In this document: in pieces, positions 1 through 8,981 of the stretch
Position numbering within the stretch: the first letter of the stretch is position 1
Layout: each line of letters opens with the position of its first letter
Assembly (NCBI GenBank): GCA_958295985.1
Contig: OY282432.1
Location: 3,319,001 to 3,383,000, forward strand
Direction of reading: 5' to 3'
DNA: 64,000 bases
Origin: an uncultured Candidatus Binatia bacterium
Lineage (GTDB): Bacteria; Desulfobacterota; Binatia; UBA9968; JAJDTQ01
Program-made: the position numbers and the translations under genes
Notes under the pieces: model-generated
The model's input: the letters and a program-made list of their open reading frames with translations, nothing else
Databases searched by the model: none
What the model was told of the DNA's origin: nothing

Positions 1-660
1 CAGGTAGCAGGTGTAGGCGCCTTCGCCCGGACGGAGTCCGTCCCAGGCTCCCGTCATGGCGCGCACGCTCCGCACCAGCCCGCCGCCCAGGAGACGCACG
101 ATATCCACTTGATGAGGCGCCTGGTTGAACAGGATGCCGCGGCTGGTGACGAGCTCTTGACTCGGCCAGGGGCGATACATGAACTCGTTGTAGTTCCAGG
201 TGTTGACCATGCGGAGGCCGCCCAACTCGCCGCTCCGGATGATCTCTCTCATCTTCCGGATGGGGGGATCGAAGCTGTGGGTGTGGCCCGCCAGCAGCTT
301 CAGTCCGCGCCGCTCCGCCGTCCGGTTCATGCGCTCGCAGTCGTCGAGGGTGAGGGCGATGGGCTTTTCGACTATCACGTGCTTGCCGTGCTCCAGGGCC
401 AGCAACGAATGCTCGGCGTGCATCTCCGGAGGCGTGGCCACGTAGACGGCGTCCACGTTGGGACTCTTCACGAGCTCGGCGACGTCGTCGTAGACCTCGG
501 CGCCGAATTCGTTCTCGAAGCGAGCCAGCGCGTCGCGCCGGGGATCCGCTGCCGCGGTCAACCGGATGTGCGGCAGATCGGTGATGCCGGGGCGCTCGGT
601 GAAGATCCGCGTCACCGCCATGCCCAGCCCGACGAATCCCAGTCTCAGTGTTTCGGCCAC
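1..660 (-). CDS. Gfo/Idh/MocA-family oxidoreductase, copy 1 (3' end beyond window)
   Basis: NAD(P)-dependent dehydrogenase family. The N-terminus reads VAETLRLGFVGLGMAVTRIF, a Rossmann glycine motif, followed by the VEKPIALT motif that carries the family's conserved lysine, then a GHTHSFDPPIRKM segment shared with the paralogue at 7770-8981. The start is a GTG at 660 inside the last codons of the upstream Rieske gene (16-base overlap), so the two are probably translationally coupled. In phthalate catabolism a Gfo/Idh enzyme (Pht4 type) oxidises the cis-dihydrodiol made by the Rieske enzyme; LigC of the protocatechuate 4,5-pathway is also in this family. The Rieske pairing favours the first role, by inference. 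The C-terminus is cut by the window edge. Confidence 0.88.
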   Translation of the reverse strand, partial: MAETLRLGFVGLGMAVTRIFTERPGITDLPHIRLTAAADPRRDALARFENEFGAEVYDDVAELVKSPNVDAVYVATPPEMHAEHSLLALEHGKHVIVEKPIALTLDDCERMNRTAERRGLKLLAGHTHSFDPPIRKMREIIRSGELGGLRMVNTWNYNEFMYRPWPSQELVTSRGILFNQAPHQVDIVRLLGGGLVRSVRAMTGAWDGLRPGEGAYTCYL

Positions 661-1919
661 TGTCCGCGCGACTCCCCTTCGAGCCCCCGGTGGTAGTCCT
701 TCCAGCCCATCCCCTGCGGCAGGAAACCATAGGTGGAGATGATGGTGAAGCGGTTGGCCTGCGGGTCCCGGACCACGTTGGCCGGGTCCCTTCCCTGCTC
801 CACGTCCGTCATGCCCTTGAGCAGCACCTTGCGCGAGGCCACGATGGGCGCGTCCGACGCCACCAGGTGCTCCCGCGTCCGGTCCTGTATGGCGGCGCTC
901 TCGGTGACGCACAGGTCCTGGGCCTGAAAGACGTAGCCGATGCCGCTGTAGCTGTGCCCGTTCATGGACTCCCGGTCCTGCAGGTAGCGGTTGGCCTTGT
1001 TGCGCAACGACTTGTAGCTCGAATCGGTTTCCTGGCGCTCGCGCAGCACGGCTTCCTTGTCCAGAGGCCGCTCCCGGTTGAAGATGAGCACGTATTTCCA
1101 GTGGCTCTCGTCGTCGATGGGGACGTGCCAGTTCACGGTATAGCCGCGGCCGCCCTCCTGGCGCGCGGGCACGGCGCACAGGTTGGGCATGATGAAGGTC
1201 GCCGAACGGATGTAGGTCCGGTCCGGCGCGACCTTCCGGAGCTTGCAGACCCGCAGGCCCACGTCCACCAGCTCCGCGTCCGTGGTCTCGGCTCCCGGCG
1301 CGCCCCCTCTGGAGCTGAGCCCGTTGGCGCCGCCCTGAACCGTGCTCGCCTGGACGTCGCGGTCCGTGTAGTGCAGGATCGACACGTGCAGCAGGTCGAT
1401 GTTGCCCTCGTTGCCCTGAAGGTAGTTGCACGCGCTGTAGAGCTTGGTGCAGAAGACCCGCTCCTCCGGCAGCGTCAGGAACTCGTAGTCGGGCAGCAAC
1501 GGCGGCTCTCCCGGCCCCATGTAGGCGAAGATCAGGCCCACCCGTTCGACGCACGGGTATGCCGGTTGGCGGATTTCGCCCCGGTGCACGCCGCCGCCGG
1601 GCTCTCCGGGCTGGTCCAGACAGTTGCCGTGGACGTCGTAAAGCCACCCGTGGTAGATACACCGCAACCCGCCGTCCTCCACCCGCCCGTAGCTCAGGTC
1701 CGCGCCCCGGTGGCAACAGTGGATGCCCAGCAGTCCCGGGCGTCCCCGATCATCCCGGAACAGCACCATGTCCTCGCCCAGCAACCGCACCGGCAGAGGC
1801 GCCCCCCCGGCCGGCAACTCCACGGACAACGCCACCGGCTGCCAGTACCGCCGCATCAGCTCTCCGCACGGCGTCGCCGGACCCACCCGGGTCAATCGCT
1901 CATTCTCTTCGTGCAACAT
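645..1919 (-). CDS. Rieske [2Fe-2S] ring-hydroxylating oxygenase alpha subunit, copy 1
   Basis: Terminal oxygenase of the phthalate 4,5-dioxygenase / aromatic O-demethylase type, 424 residues. The Rieske centre is visible as C68-x-H70 and C87-x2-H90 (HCCHRGAD and CIYHGW). The mononuclear iron site follows the family pattern: N165-YLQGNEGNI-D175-LL-H178 and H183. It needs electrons from a reductase, but no ferredoxin reductase lies in the window. It sits between LigB and the Gfo/Idh gene and is closely related to the copy at 8978-10276, with identical residue numbering of all ligands. The substrate is unknown; an aromatic carboxylate is likely from the UbiD and LigB neighbours. Confidence 0.93.
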   Translation of the reverse strand: MLHEENERLTRVGPATPCGELMRRYWQPVALSVELPAGGAPLPVRLLGEDMVLFRDDRGRPGLLGIHCCHRGADLSYGRVEDGGLRCIYHGWLYDVHGNCLDQPGEPGGGVHRGEIRQPAYPCVERVGLIFAYMGPGEPPLLPDYEFLTLPEERVFCTKLYSACNYLQGNEGNIDLLHVSILHYTDRDVQASTVQGGANGLSSRGGAPGAETTDAELVDVGLRVCKLRKVAPDRTYIRSATFIMPNLCAVPARQEGGRGYTVNWHVPIDDESHWKYVLIFNRERPLDKEAVLRERQETDSSYKSLRNKANRYLQDRESMNGHSYSGIGYVFQAQDLCVTESAAIQDRTREHLVASDAPIVASRKVLLKGMTDVEQGRDPANVVRDPQANRFTIISTYGFLPQGMGWKDYHRGLEGESRGQWPKH

Positions 1920-1979
1920 GCTTCCCTACCCGCCGCAGTTTTCGTGTCGCTGCCGCGCCGTTGACTCGTCCCGGCGCGT

Positions 1980-2948
1980 TCAGGCGTCCGTCCCGTCGGG
2001 CTCCCAGTAGCCCGCTCCCATGGCCATCACCGCACTGTAGAACGGCTGGTAGTGGAGAAACCGCGGCGGGACGTTGCCCACGGCCCCAAGCAGGGTGATC
2101 CAGCTACGCATCTCGATTCCGCCGTTGTCCAGCAGCTCCCGGGAGGTCAACTGCCCGAGCCGGTGGCCTTCCCCGTCCTTCATGAACGCCACCGCGCCGC
2201 GGTCGAACTCCTCGCTGATGGAGCCGACGCCGTGGCGCCCGGTGTAGTGCTGCCAGGGATAGCCGGCGGTGAAATGGGACAGCCCACCGGACGCATAGAC
2301 GGCGACCCGATCGTTCCCCGGCCGGCTTTCGATGATCTCCCGCATGGCCGCCCCCAGACGGTAGCAGCGTCCGGGGGTGGGGGCCGGCACGTGGATCGCG
2401 TTGAGGAACACGGGCACCACCGGTACGCCAACGTCGGGCAGGATACGGCGCATGATCGGGCCGTGGGCGTGGGACAGAAGCTCGTCGTTGGGAAAGGAAC
2501 GGCAGGAGGCGACGTCGAACTCCCGTTCCACCAGGCCGCTGACGAGATCGCCGGCCAACGCCGCGTGACAGGCGTACTTGGGCCCGCGCAACCGCGAGCC
2601 GTCGCCGGTCCGCTCGGTGGTATGGATCGCCGCGCCCGTATAAACGGCGATTTGCGGCAGGTTGTCCTCCGTGAAGTTCTCGTCCTGGTCGTCCCCGACG
2701 ATGATCAGCGCATCCGGGCGCGTCTCCTGCATCTGCCGCCGGAAGAATTCCAGCGCCTCGCGGATGGGCCGGTAACCCCGTTCCCGAACGTCGGGGGTCT
2801 CCGAGGCCACGTTGGGATGGACCTCCGGCTCGACGCCGTAACGCGCCTTGTACCGTGCCCGGGTGCGGCCCCGCATCACGTCCCAACCCGTCGGCTCCAC
2901 CAGCGCGTAAGCGTGGGAGGACGCCATGCCGGCTATGATTTTGCCCAT
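1980..2948 (-). CDS. class III extradiol ring-cleavage dioxygenase (LigB superfamily)
   Basis: 322 residues, in the catalytic-subunit superfamily of protocatechuate 4,5-dioxygenase (LigB/MhpB). It opens with MGKIIAGMASSHAYAL, where the early His fits the Fe(II) ligand position of the family, and continues with an ALIIVGDDQDENF segment and a later ASGGLSHFTAGYPW segment carrying the second conserved His region. The start is backed by GGAGG 9 bases upstream. No separate LigA-like small subunit is seen, so it may act alone like MhpB or as a LigAB fusion-type enzyme. Its product would feed the C-C hydrolase at 4941-5792 and the hydratase/aldolase genes at 21-24 kb. Confidence 0.87.
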   Translation of the reverse strand: MGKIIAGMASSHAYALVEPTGWDVMRGRTRARYKARYGVEPEVHPNVASETPDVRERGYRPIREALEFFRRQMQETRPDALIIVGDDQDENFTEDNLPQIAVYTGAAIHTTERTGDGSRLRGPKYACHAALAGDLVSGLVEREFDVASCRSFPNDELLSHAHGPIMRRILPDVGVPVVPVFLNAIHVPAPTPGRCYRLGAAMREIIESRPGNDRVAVYASGGLSHFTAGYPWQHYTGRHGVGSISEEFDRGAVAFMKDGEGHRLGQLTSRELLDNGGIEMRSWITLLGAVGNVPPRFLHYQPFYSAVMAMGAGYWEPDGTDA

Positions 2949-3005
2949 CGACGATTCCTCCGTCCCGTCGCCCGTCTCAACCTGTCACCCCTGCCCGGCG
3001 CAACC

Positions 3006-4637
3006 TCAGTCCTCATCTCCGTTGCCGTCCAGATGACGGCCCATGCGGAGCAGCCGGGCGGCCGCCTCGTCCATGCGTCCCGCTTCCGAAAGCGCCACCA
3101 GTTCGGCCTCGTTCTCGGGCCAGTGGCCCAGGGAGACGCCGTGCCACGGGACCTTGGGCTTGAGGGGCGGCAGCTCCAGCTCCTCCCAAAGCTCCCTGGC
3201 GTGCTCCATGTAGTCCCGGCGCGGCAGCGAGATGGGCGGATTGGGCCACTTCCGGGTGGCGTCCAGGAGCATGGCCGAAGCTCCCTGGGGACTCACCAGG
3301 GAGGTGGGATAACCGCGGATGCCGCCCGGGACGTCCCGGGGCCCCACCGATTCGTCCAACCCGGCGCTCCTGCCCTGGATGATCTTCACGTCCCGGTGCG
3401 GCTGATGCCGGTTGGTGACGGCCCAGAAGACCGAATCCAGGTCCCATGGATCGATGTCCTCGTCCACGCCGATGACGATCTTGGGCCAGGCCGCATCCAC
3501 GGACATGACGGTAAACAAGGCATGCCAGACCTTGCTGTTGGGGGTGCGCACTCCCGCAACGTCGTGGAACCGGACCACGCACAGGTTCTTGGCGCTGCCG
3601 CAGTCGTGGAAGGCCACGTCCTTGACCTGGGAGATGCCGTGGGCACGGAGCAGAGCCGTGACGTGGCCCTCGCTGTTGACGCAGCGCATGACGCTGGACT
3701 CGCTGGGCGGCAGTTGACAGATCACGTCGTGCCAGATGGGATCGCGGCGGTGGGTGATGCACTTCACCTCGAAGGCGTGGACCCAGTGACCGGGCATGAC
3801 GTGGCCGCGGTTCTCCCCGCTGGGTCCGTCGAGGTCCATGATATCGATGGGGATGGTGCCTTCGATGACCACCTCCGAGGTCGCCGGCACGACCAAGTCC
3901 GAGGTCTCGCACTCCACCACCGGGATCGCCTCGCCGATGAGCCCCCCGGCCACGTCGAACTCGGCGACGGTCTGGGGCACGTTGGTGGCAGCCACCAGCG
4001 ACAACACCGGCGGAACGCCGACGGCGATGGCGGCGGGCAGCGGCACACCCCTGGCCCGGCACTTCTCCCAGTGCCGGCGCAGATGCCGCGCCGTTCGCAG
4101 GTTGGCCCGGTCGGCGCCGAGGACGATGCTGTTGTACATACCGACGTTCAGACGACCCGAGTCCGGATCGCGGGTGATGCACGAAGCCGCGGTCACTCGC
4201 GGAAACGCCTCCCAGCCGTTGGTGGCGAAGGGGATGCCGAACTCGTGCAGGCCGCCGTGCTCCAGGAGAACGTCACCTCGGTGAACCTCCTCCTTCACCG
4301 GTCCGGTGGCAAAGCGCTCGGGTGGAATGAGCCGGTCCAGCGCGTGGGACCATCGCTCGTGCAACTCGTCCACCGGACATCCCATGGCCAGGGCGTACAT
4401 CTCGCGATTGGCCGCGACCACGGACGACGCCACCTGACCGTTGCAAGGCCGTCCGTTGCCATCGGTCACGCGCTCGAACAGAAAGCCGAAGCGGTCCTCC
4501 TCGGCCAACCCCCGGTATTGCCATTTCACCAGCGGATGCAGCTCCCGGTCCTTGTCCACGGTCCTGGCGATGCGGCGCAGCCTGCCGGTCTCTTCGAGCC
4601 GGTCGAGGTACTCGCGAAAATCTGCGTAGTAGCCCAT
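3006..4637 (-). CDS. UbiD-family (de)carboxylase, copy 1
   Basis: 543 residues, prenyl-FMN-dependent decarboxylase family acting on aromatic or alpha,beta-unsaturated acids. It begins MGYYADFREYLDRLEETGRL, the usual UbiD start, with GGAGG 10 bases upstream; a longer in-frame reading would run into the decayed permease tail just upstream and is rejected. The segment that is GPFGEWTGYY in the second UbiD here is GPSGENRGHVMPG, so the two copies differ near the active site. It is downstream of the permease remnant and upstream of LigB in the same direction. No UbiX-type prenyltransferase is present in the window, so the cofactor must be supplied from elsewhere. Confidence 0.9.
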   Translation of the reverse strand: MGYYADFREYLDRLEETGRLRRIARTVDKDRELHPLVKWQYRGLAEEDRFGFLFERVTDGNGRPCNGQVASSVVAANREMYALAMGCPVDELHERWSHALDRLIPPERFATGPVKEEVHRGDVLLEHGGLHEFGIPFATNGWEAFPRVTAASCITRDPDSGRLNVGMYNSIVLGADRANLRTARHLRRHWEKCRARGVPLPAAIAVGVPPVLSLVAATNVPQTVAEFDVAGGLIGEAIPVVECETSDLVVPATSEVVIEGTIPIDIMDLDGPSGENRGHVMPGHWVHAFEVKCITHRRDPIWHDVICQLPPSESSVMRCVNSEGHVTALLRAHGISQVKDVAFHDCGSAKNLCVVRFHDVAGVRTPNSKVWHALFTVMSVDAAWPKIVIGVDEDIDPWDLDSVFWAVTNRHQPHRDVKIIQGRSAGLDESVGPRDVPGGIRGYPTSLVSPQGASAMLLDATRKWPNPPISLPRRDYMEHARELWEELELPPLKPKVPWHGVSLGHWPENEAELVALSEAGRMDEAAARLLRMGRHLDGNGDED

Positions 4638-4659
4638 GGTCGTCACCGCCTCCGGGCCG

Positions 4660-4931
4660 TCAAGCGTCCACCAGCCTCCCCACGGCATTGGCCCGTTGCA
4701 GGCGGTAGAGCACCAGCGACGTCAGCAACAGGAACAGGATGAGACACATGCCGAGGCCGAAACTGCATTGAACTGTCCGCTATCGTCCCACATGAACCAC
4801 AAGAGCACCCCGATCACCTGGCTCTTCTCGCTGCCGAAGAGCATGAGAGGCAACCCCGTCATACGAAATACGTGACCGAAGGTCCACAGAAACACGACAA
4901 GAAAGATCGGCATCAAGGCCGGTCCGGCGCC
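4660..4931 (-). pseudogene. 3' remnant of an Fe3+-type ABC transporter permease, frameshifted
   Basis: Reading the minus strand from the stop of the hydrolase gene gives PALMPIFLVVFLWTFGHV, then a segment ending VLLWFMWDDSGQFNAVSA, the typical last ~60 residues of an AfuB/FutB-like permease. The frame is then lost. Shifting by one base restores LGMCLILFLLLTSLVLYRLQ followed by RANAVGRLVDA and a TGA at 4660-4662. One base therefore seems to be missing near 4745. Everything upstream of this ~90-residue tail is gone, replaced by the hydrolase gene. The stop lies 22 bases before the UbiD start, so the permease probably once preceded UbiD in an operon. The family match is by eye. Confidence 0.55.
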
Positions 4932-4940
4932 GGCGCCGGA

Positions 4941-5792
4941 TCAGCCGCCAAAGAAGCGCACGGCTATTTCATTGAACTTCTCCGGCTGGTCGTTCTGGAC
5001 CTGGTGGCCGGACTGCTCCACCAGGTGAAACTCTTTCAGGTTCGGCAACGCCGCATTCAGCCCGGCGGCCAGATCCGGAGACGCGAAGCCGTCCTCCTTG
5101 CCCCACACCAGGGCCAGGGGAAACGTGACCCTGGGCAGGCGGGCGCTGATGTCGAACCATTGCTGCAGGTTGGGGTCCTCTCTGATCCTGGCGCTGTGCC
5201 GCCGGTAAGATTCCTGGGCCTCGATGGCGCCCGGAAGATTGCCGTAGGCGACGCGGCGCCGCACCAGGTCGTCCGTGATCCGGTCCTTGTTGTGGAGCAG
5301 CATGCTCAGCCAGTCGCGCATGGTCTCCTCGGTGACTTCCCGGCCCACGGAACGTCGCACCGTGGCGCCCCGCCTGGTGGTGGTGCCGATGTTCATGGCG
5401 TTGGCCACGGTGGCGGTGGCGACCATGAGCACCTTGTTCACCCGCTCGGGGTGTTCCAGGGCGTAACGCACCGCGATGTAGGCGCCCATGGAATTACCGC
5501 CCAGCGACAGGCGGTCGAAGCACAGGGTATCGACCAATCCGGCGATCTGATCGACCTTGGCCTCGTAGGTGTATTCGATGGGGGGTTTGTCGGTGAGACC
5601 GTAGCCGATGAGGTCCACCGCGAAGACGTGGAAATGCTCGGCCAGCGCCGGAATGTTGTGCTGCCAGTTGTGCTCGCCGCAGGCGCCGGGGCCGCCGCCG
5701 TGAATCAGCACCACCGGATCTCCCGACCCCGCCTCCACAAAATGCGTCTTGATGCCGTTACAGCGGATGAACCATGAACGAAAGGCCGCCAT
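4941..5792 (-). CDS. alpha/beta hydrolase, meta-cleavage C-C bond hydrolase type
   Basis: 283 residues, alpha/beta hydrolase fold. The oxyanion-hole motif HGGGPGA (31-37), the nucleophile elbow GGNSMG with Ser101, an acid residue in WGKEDGF and the catalytic His in EQSGHQVQ are all present. The HGGGPGA form is characteristic of MhpC/BphD/HsaD-like enzymes that hydrolyse ring-fission products to a 2-hydroxypenta-2,4-dienoate plus an acid. This fits a LigB-type dioxygenase upstream in the pathway and MhpD/F/E-like enzymes downstream. It lies between the bicupin and the permease remnant in the same direction. Confidence 0.88.
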   Translation of the reverse strand: MAAFRSWFIRCNGIKTHFVEAGSGDPVVLIHGGGPGACGEHNWQHNIPALAEHFHVFAVDLIGYGLTDKPPIEYTYEAKVDQIAGLVDTLCFDRLSLGGNSMGAYIAVRYALEHPERVNKVLMVATATVANAMNIGTTTRRGATVRRSVGREVTEETMRDWLSMLLHNKDRITDDLVRRRVAYGNLPGAIEAQESYRRHSARIREDPNLQQWFDISARLPRVTFPLALVWGKEDGFASPDLAAGLNAALPNLKEFHLVEQSGHQVQNDQPEKFNEIAVRFFGG

Positions 5793-5819
5793 ACGCTACG
5801 CTCCAATGCCGGGCGGGGG

Positions 5820-6917
5820 TTAACCCCTGCCTTGATCCAGGGGCTCGAGCCGGACCGTCACATCGTTCTTCTCGAGCTCGCCGTAGTACTCCTCCCGTAT
5901 GGAGGGATCTTCCTTCTCGTAGCGGATCTTGAACGACTCGGCGAAGGGGTCCGTGTCCTGGGCGGTGCGGGCCGGGTGGAAGCTCCGGCCCGAGCCGTAG
6001 CGCAGCCCGGTGCCCCGGAACGCCAACATCCGGTACCCCCCCTTGCCGCTGTTGAAATGCTGATGGAACTCGTTGGTCCGGGGCGCCACCACGGCGTAGG
6101 GAACGGTCCTGACCTTGCGCCGGCTCTTCTCCTGGCCGGGCATGAACAACAGCTCGTAGCCTTCGCCGCCGATGACGACGACGTGCGCGCCCGCGCCGTG
6201 CCGGTGGGCGGTCACGTACGTTCCCTCCGACGCCTCCATGATGTGCATCCCGATGGAACAGCTCGCCATGGACAGGCGCATGATGGCCGTGCGGTTGCCG
6301 CGCTCGGGATAGGGGTCGAGCCTGAAGGTCCGGATGTCGGGAATGAAGTTGGTCTCGAAGAGCCTGAGATTCCACTGCCGTCCCTCGTCCGTGAAGAAGT
6401 CCGGCATCGATACGGAGAAGCGATCCGTAAATGAATAGGGGTTGTCGAAGACGAAATCAAGATTATGGTAGAGGTTTATGACGTGCGCGGCGTTGGTGCC
6501 GAAGAGCAGCCGGCAAGGCTCGTCCCCGGAGCTGTTGAACTCCTGATGCCAGGCGTTGAGGGGGATGGAAAGCAGCGCTCCTTCCTCCCATTCCACGGTA
6601 TGCTTCTTTTCCCCCGGCTGCCAGAGGGTGGAAGCGCCGCGCCCCTGCATCACGTACATGATCGCTTCATAGATGTGGTGCTCGGGCTTGAGCTCGCCCT
6701 TGGGGGGTATCTCGACGATCTGGAGGCTGTAGTTTTCCTGCTCCCCCAGACGCGTGTAGGCGGCCTTGCCGCCCCGCCTTTCCCAGTCGCCCAGCTCCAG
6801 CGTGCCGAGGTTCTCCAGTGCGCTGCCCTCGTAGAGCGGAACCCCTTCCCGTTTCACGAATGCCTGGTAGGAGCTCTTGACGTACCATTCATCGAAACCG
6901 GGCCGTGCATCCGACAT
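5820..6917 (-). CDS. bicupin protein, gentisate-dioxygenase-like fold
   Basis: 365 residues with two cupin domains. The first shows PEHHIYEAIMYVMQGRG followed by LLSIPLNAWHQEF; the second shows YVTAHRHGAGAHVVVIGGEG followed by VVAPRTNEFHQHFNSG. Histidines at metal-ligand positions are present in both halves, although the second has Ala/His where the canonical Glu would be. The start MSDARPGFDEWY at 6917 has GGGAGG 8 bases upstream; in-frame sequence further upstream is antisense-type coding noise. A ring-cleavage or isomerase role in the aromatic pathway is plausible, but the substrate cannot be read from the sequence. Confidence 0.82.
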   Translation of the reverse strand: MSDARPGFDEWYVKSSYQAFVKREGVPLYEGSALENLGTLELGDWERRGGKAAYTRLGEQENYSLQIVEIPPKGELKPEHHIYEAIMYVMQGRGASTLWQPGEKKHTVEWEEGALLSIPLNAWHQEFNSSGDEPCRLLFGTNAAHVINLYHNLDFVFDNPYSFTDRFSVSMPDFFTDEGRQWNLRLFETNFIPDIRTFRLDPYPERGNRTAIMRLSMASCSIGMHIMEASEGTYVTAHRHGAGAHVVVIGGEGYELLFMPGQEKSRRKVRTVPYAVVAPRTNEFHQHFNSGKGGYRMLAFRGTGLRYGSGRSFHPARTAQDTDPFAESFKIRYEKEDPSIREEYYGELEKNDVTVRLEPLDQGRG

Positions 6918-6943
6918 CGCTGCTCCCTCCCTCTGGCCTCGCG

Positions 6944-7738
6944 TCAGCCGCTGTCGCGCCTGGAGCGTACCGGCTTGCCGGCCCGAACGTCCTGGGTGAA
7001 CTTCTCCGCGGCGTCCAACAGCGCCACCGCCACCGGGCCGTAGTTGGACTTGCGCCGGTCCAGCTCGTCGGGGTGCAGACCCACGGTCGGATGGGTGACG
7101 CCGATCTGACCGTCGCAGTTGTCCCCTGCGCCGAAACCGGCGATGGTGGGAACCGTTACCTCCTCGGTGATGCGCTCCCCCAGGTCCGCGCTGATGCCCG
7201 TAAGGAGCAGCGAAAACGACCCCGCCCTGACCAGCTCCCGGGCGTCGCGCCATACCTGCTCCTCGTCAACCGAGCCCGAGCGAAAATCGCCGGCGCCTAT
7301 GTTCGCCATGGGCGTGCTCCCCATGTGAGCCATCACGGGTATCCCGGCCTTGACGATGGCGGCGACGGTGCCGGCGTACTCGCTGCCCACCTCGAGCTTG
7401 ACCGCCTGGGCGCCGGCCTCCTGAACCAACCTGCCGGCATTGCGCACGGCCTCCTCGTCGTTCACCTGATAGCTCATGAACGGCATGTCGCCCACCACCA
7501 TGGCCCGTTTGGCGCCCCGGCCGGCGGCCCGGGCCATGATCACCATCTCGTCCATGGTGACCTCGTTGCTGTCCTCGTGGCCCAGGGCGAACCGGCCGCC
7601 GCTGTCGCCCACCAGGATCACGTCCACCCCTGCCCGGTCGATGATACGCGCCACCGTATAGTCGTATGCGGTCATGACCACGATCTTCTTCTTCTCGGCC
7701 TTCATACGCTGCAAATCCACGATCGATACTCGACTCAT
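6944..7738 (-). CDS. PanB-like (ketopantoate hydroxymethyltransferase / PEP-mutase superfamily) enzyme
   Basis: 264 residues, TIM-barrel of the ketopantoate hydroxymethyltransferase family. It has VMTAYDYTVARIID and VDVILVGDSGGRFALGH (the metal-binding Asp region), and MVVGDMPFMSYQV. Family hallmarks then diverge: the canonical HIGLTPQ is HMGSTPMANIG and the usual GQVLVLHD is GQIGVTHPTVG. No panC, panD or panE is adjacent, so pantothenate synthesis is doubtful. Its place inside an aromatic-degradation operon suggests an aldol/retro-aldol or C-C lyase step (inference). GAGG lies 6 bases before the ATG at 7738; a GTG two codons earlier is a weaker start. Confidence 0.78.
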   Translation of the reverse strand: MSRVSIVDLQRMKAEKKKIVVMTAYDYTVARIIDRAGVDVILVGDSGGRFALGHEDSNEVTMDEMVIMARAAGRGAKRAMVVGDMPFMSYQVNDEEAVRNAGRLVQEAGAQAVKLEVGSEYAGTVAAIVKAGIPVMAHMGSTPMANIGAGDFRSGSVDEEQVWRDARELVRAGSFSLLLTGISADLGERITEEVTVPTIAGFGAGDNCDGQIGVTHPTVGLHPDELDRRKSNYGPVAVALLDAAEKFTQDVRAGKPVRSRRDSG

Positions 7739-7769
7739 GATCACCTCTTTCAGACTTGAGATTCGTCGC

Positions 7770-8981
7770 CTAATGGGTCACCGGCACCTGATGGGACATG
7801 TACACCTCGCGCCGTTCCTGCGCCGATTGCAGCACTCCCAGACAGACTTCGAGGGTCGCCTCGCCCCAACGACCGTCATGAAAAGGCCGCCGGTCGTGGA
7901 CGATGGCGTCGCGGAACTCGCTTAGCTCCGCCTCGCGCCCGCGAGCCCCCCGCTCCACCGGCATCTCGCGGCGGCCGCGGTCATCGTAGACGTAGAGGCC
8001 GTCCCTGGACTGCCGGATCTCGCCCTTCTCGCAGGTGACGATGGTCAATCCGAAAAAGGGTTGATGCGGGGGCGCCGTCTCGTGGGCGCTGCCGGAGACC
8101 GCGCCGCTGCCGTAGCGCCTCCCCTCGAGGCGGCCCTCGAGCCCCTCGCTGCGTTCGGGACCGGCGCCGAGGCTTCGGAAGAACTCCCGGGCCTTGGGGT
8201 GCCTGTCGGGGTCCTTGGGAAGGCCGCCCTCGCCGATGCCCCAGACCAGCTCGCCCGTGTCGAAGTAGGCGTAGCCGCTGTAGACGAGGCTCGCCGGCAC
8301 ACCGTCCTCGAACTCGAGGTGGCAGGCGTAGTGCCCTTCGCCCGGCCGCGTGGGGTCCCCGATGCCCGCCATGGCCCGGACGCTGCGCACGAGCCCCCCG
8401 CCGATCAGCCTGACGATGTCGAACTGGTGCGGGCCCTGGTTCAGCACCACGCCGCGGCTCATGCGGATGTCGTGGTCGGAGAAGGGCCGGTACATGTGGT
8501 CCTTGTAGTAGGCGGTGGAGATCATCAGCAGATCCCCCAACCCGCCGCCGGCCACCACCTCCGCCATCTTCCGCACCGGCGGATCGAAGCTGTGGGTGTG
8601 ACCCGACATGAGCTTGACCCCGTGCCTGTCGGCCGCGGCGTTCATGGCCTCGGCCTCGTCCAGCGACAGCGCCATGGGCTTTTCGACGATGACGTGCTTG
8701 CCCCGCTCCATGGCCGCGATGGAGTGTCGCGCGTGGAACTCGTGGGGGGTGGCGACGTATACCGCGTCCACGTCGTCGCTCTCGCACAGGTCCTCCACTG
8801 TCCCGTAGACCCGGGCGCCGAACTCCTGCGCGAACCGGTCGAGGGCATGCTTGCGGAGGTCGGCAGCGCCGGTCAGCCGCAAGAAGGGCAGCGGCGCGAT
8901 TTCCGGGAGAATCCGGGCCGCGGCCATGCCCAGACCGGCAATCCCCAGCCGTAGCGTAGCGTCCTGTCCGCGGTCCCTCAT
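7770..8981 (-). CDS. Gfo/Idh/MocA-family oxidoreductase, copy 2
   Basis: 403 residues. The N-terminal Rossmann motif is LRLGIAGLGMAAARIL, the conserved lysine motif is HVIVEKPMALS, and a substrate-domain segment GHTHSFDPPVRKM matches copy 1. The ATG at 8981 overlaps the TGA of the upstream Rieske gene (ATGA, 8978-8981), so synthesis is probably coupled. Likely function: NAD(P)-dependent oxidation of a cis-dihydrodiol or related intermediate made by the partner oxygenase. A longer in-frame reading into the Rieske gene is rejected because it is a shadow of that gene. Confidence 0.9.
   Translation of the reverse strand: MRDRGQDATLRLGIAGLGMAAARILPEIAPLPFLRLTGAADLRKHALDRFAQEFGARVYGTVEDLCESDDVDAVYVATPHEFHARHSIAAMERGKHVIVEKPMALSLDEAEAMNAAADRHGVKLMSGHTHSFDPPVRKMAEVVAGGGLGDLLMISTAYYKDHMYRPFSDHDIRMSRGVVLNQGPHQFDIVRLIGGGLVRSVRAMAGIGDPTRPGEGHYACHLEFEDGVPASLVYSGYAYFDTGELVWGIGEGGLPKDPDRHPKAREFFRSLGAGPERSEGLEGRLEGRRYGSGAVSGSAHETAPPHQPFFGLTIVTCEKGEIRQSRDGLYVYDDRGRREMPVERGARGREAELSEFRDAIVHDRRPFHDGRWGEATLEVCLGVLQSAQERREVYMSHQVPVTH

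Noticed and set aside
2052..4742. An 896-codon open frame on the plus strand across the LigB and UbiD genes
   Set aside because: It is antisense to two well-conserved genes, its translation has no family features, and long antisense frames are expected in GC-rich DNA.
6944..7738. Pantothenate biosynthesis gene panB
   Set aside because: Several conserved motifs differ, no other pantothenate gene is nearby, and the operon is catabolic.
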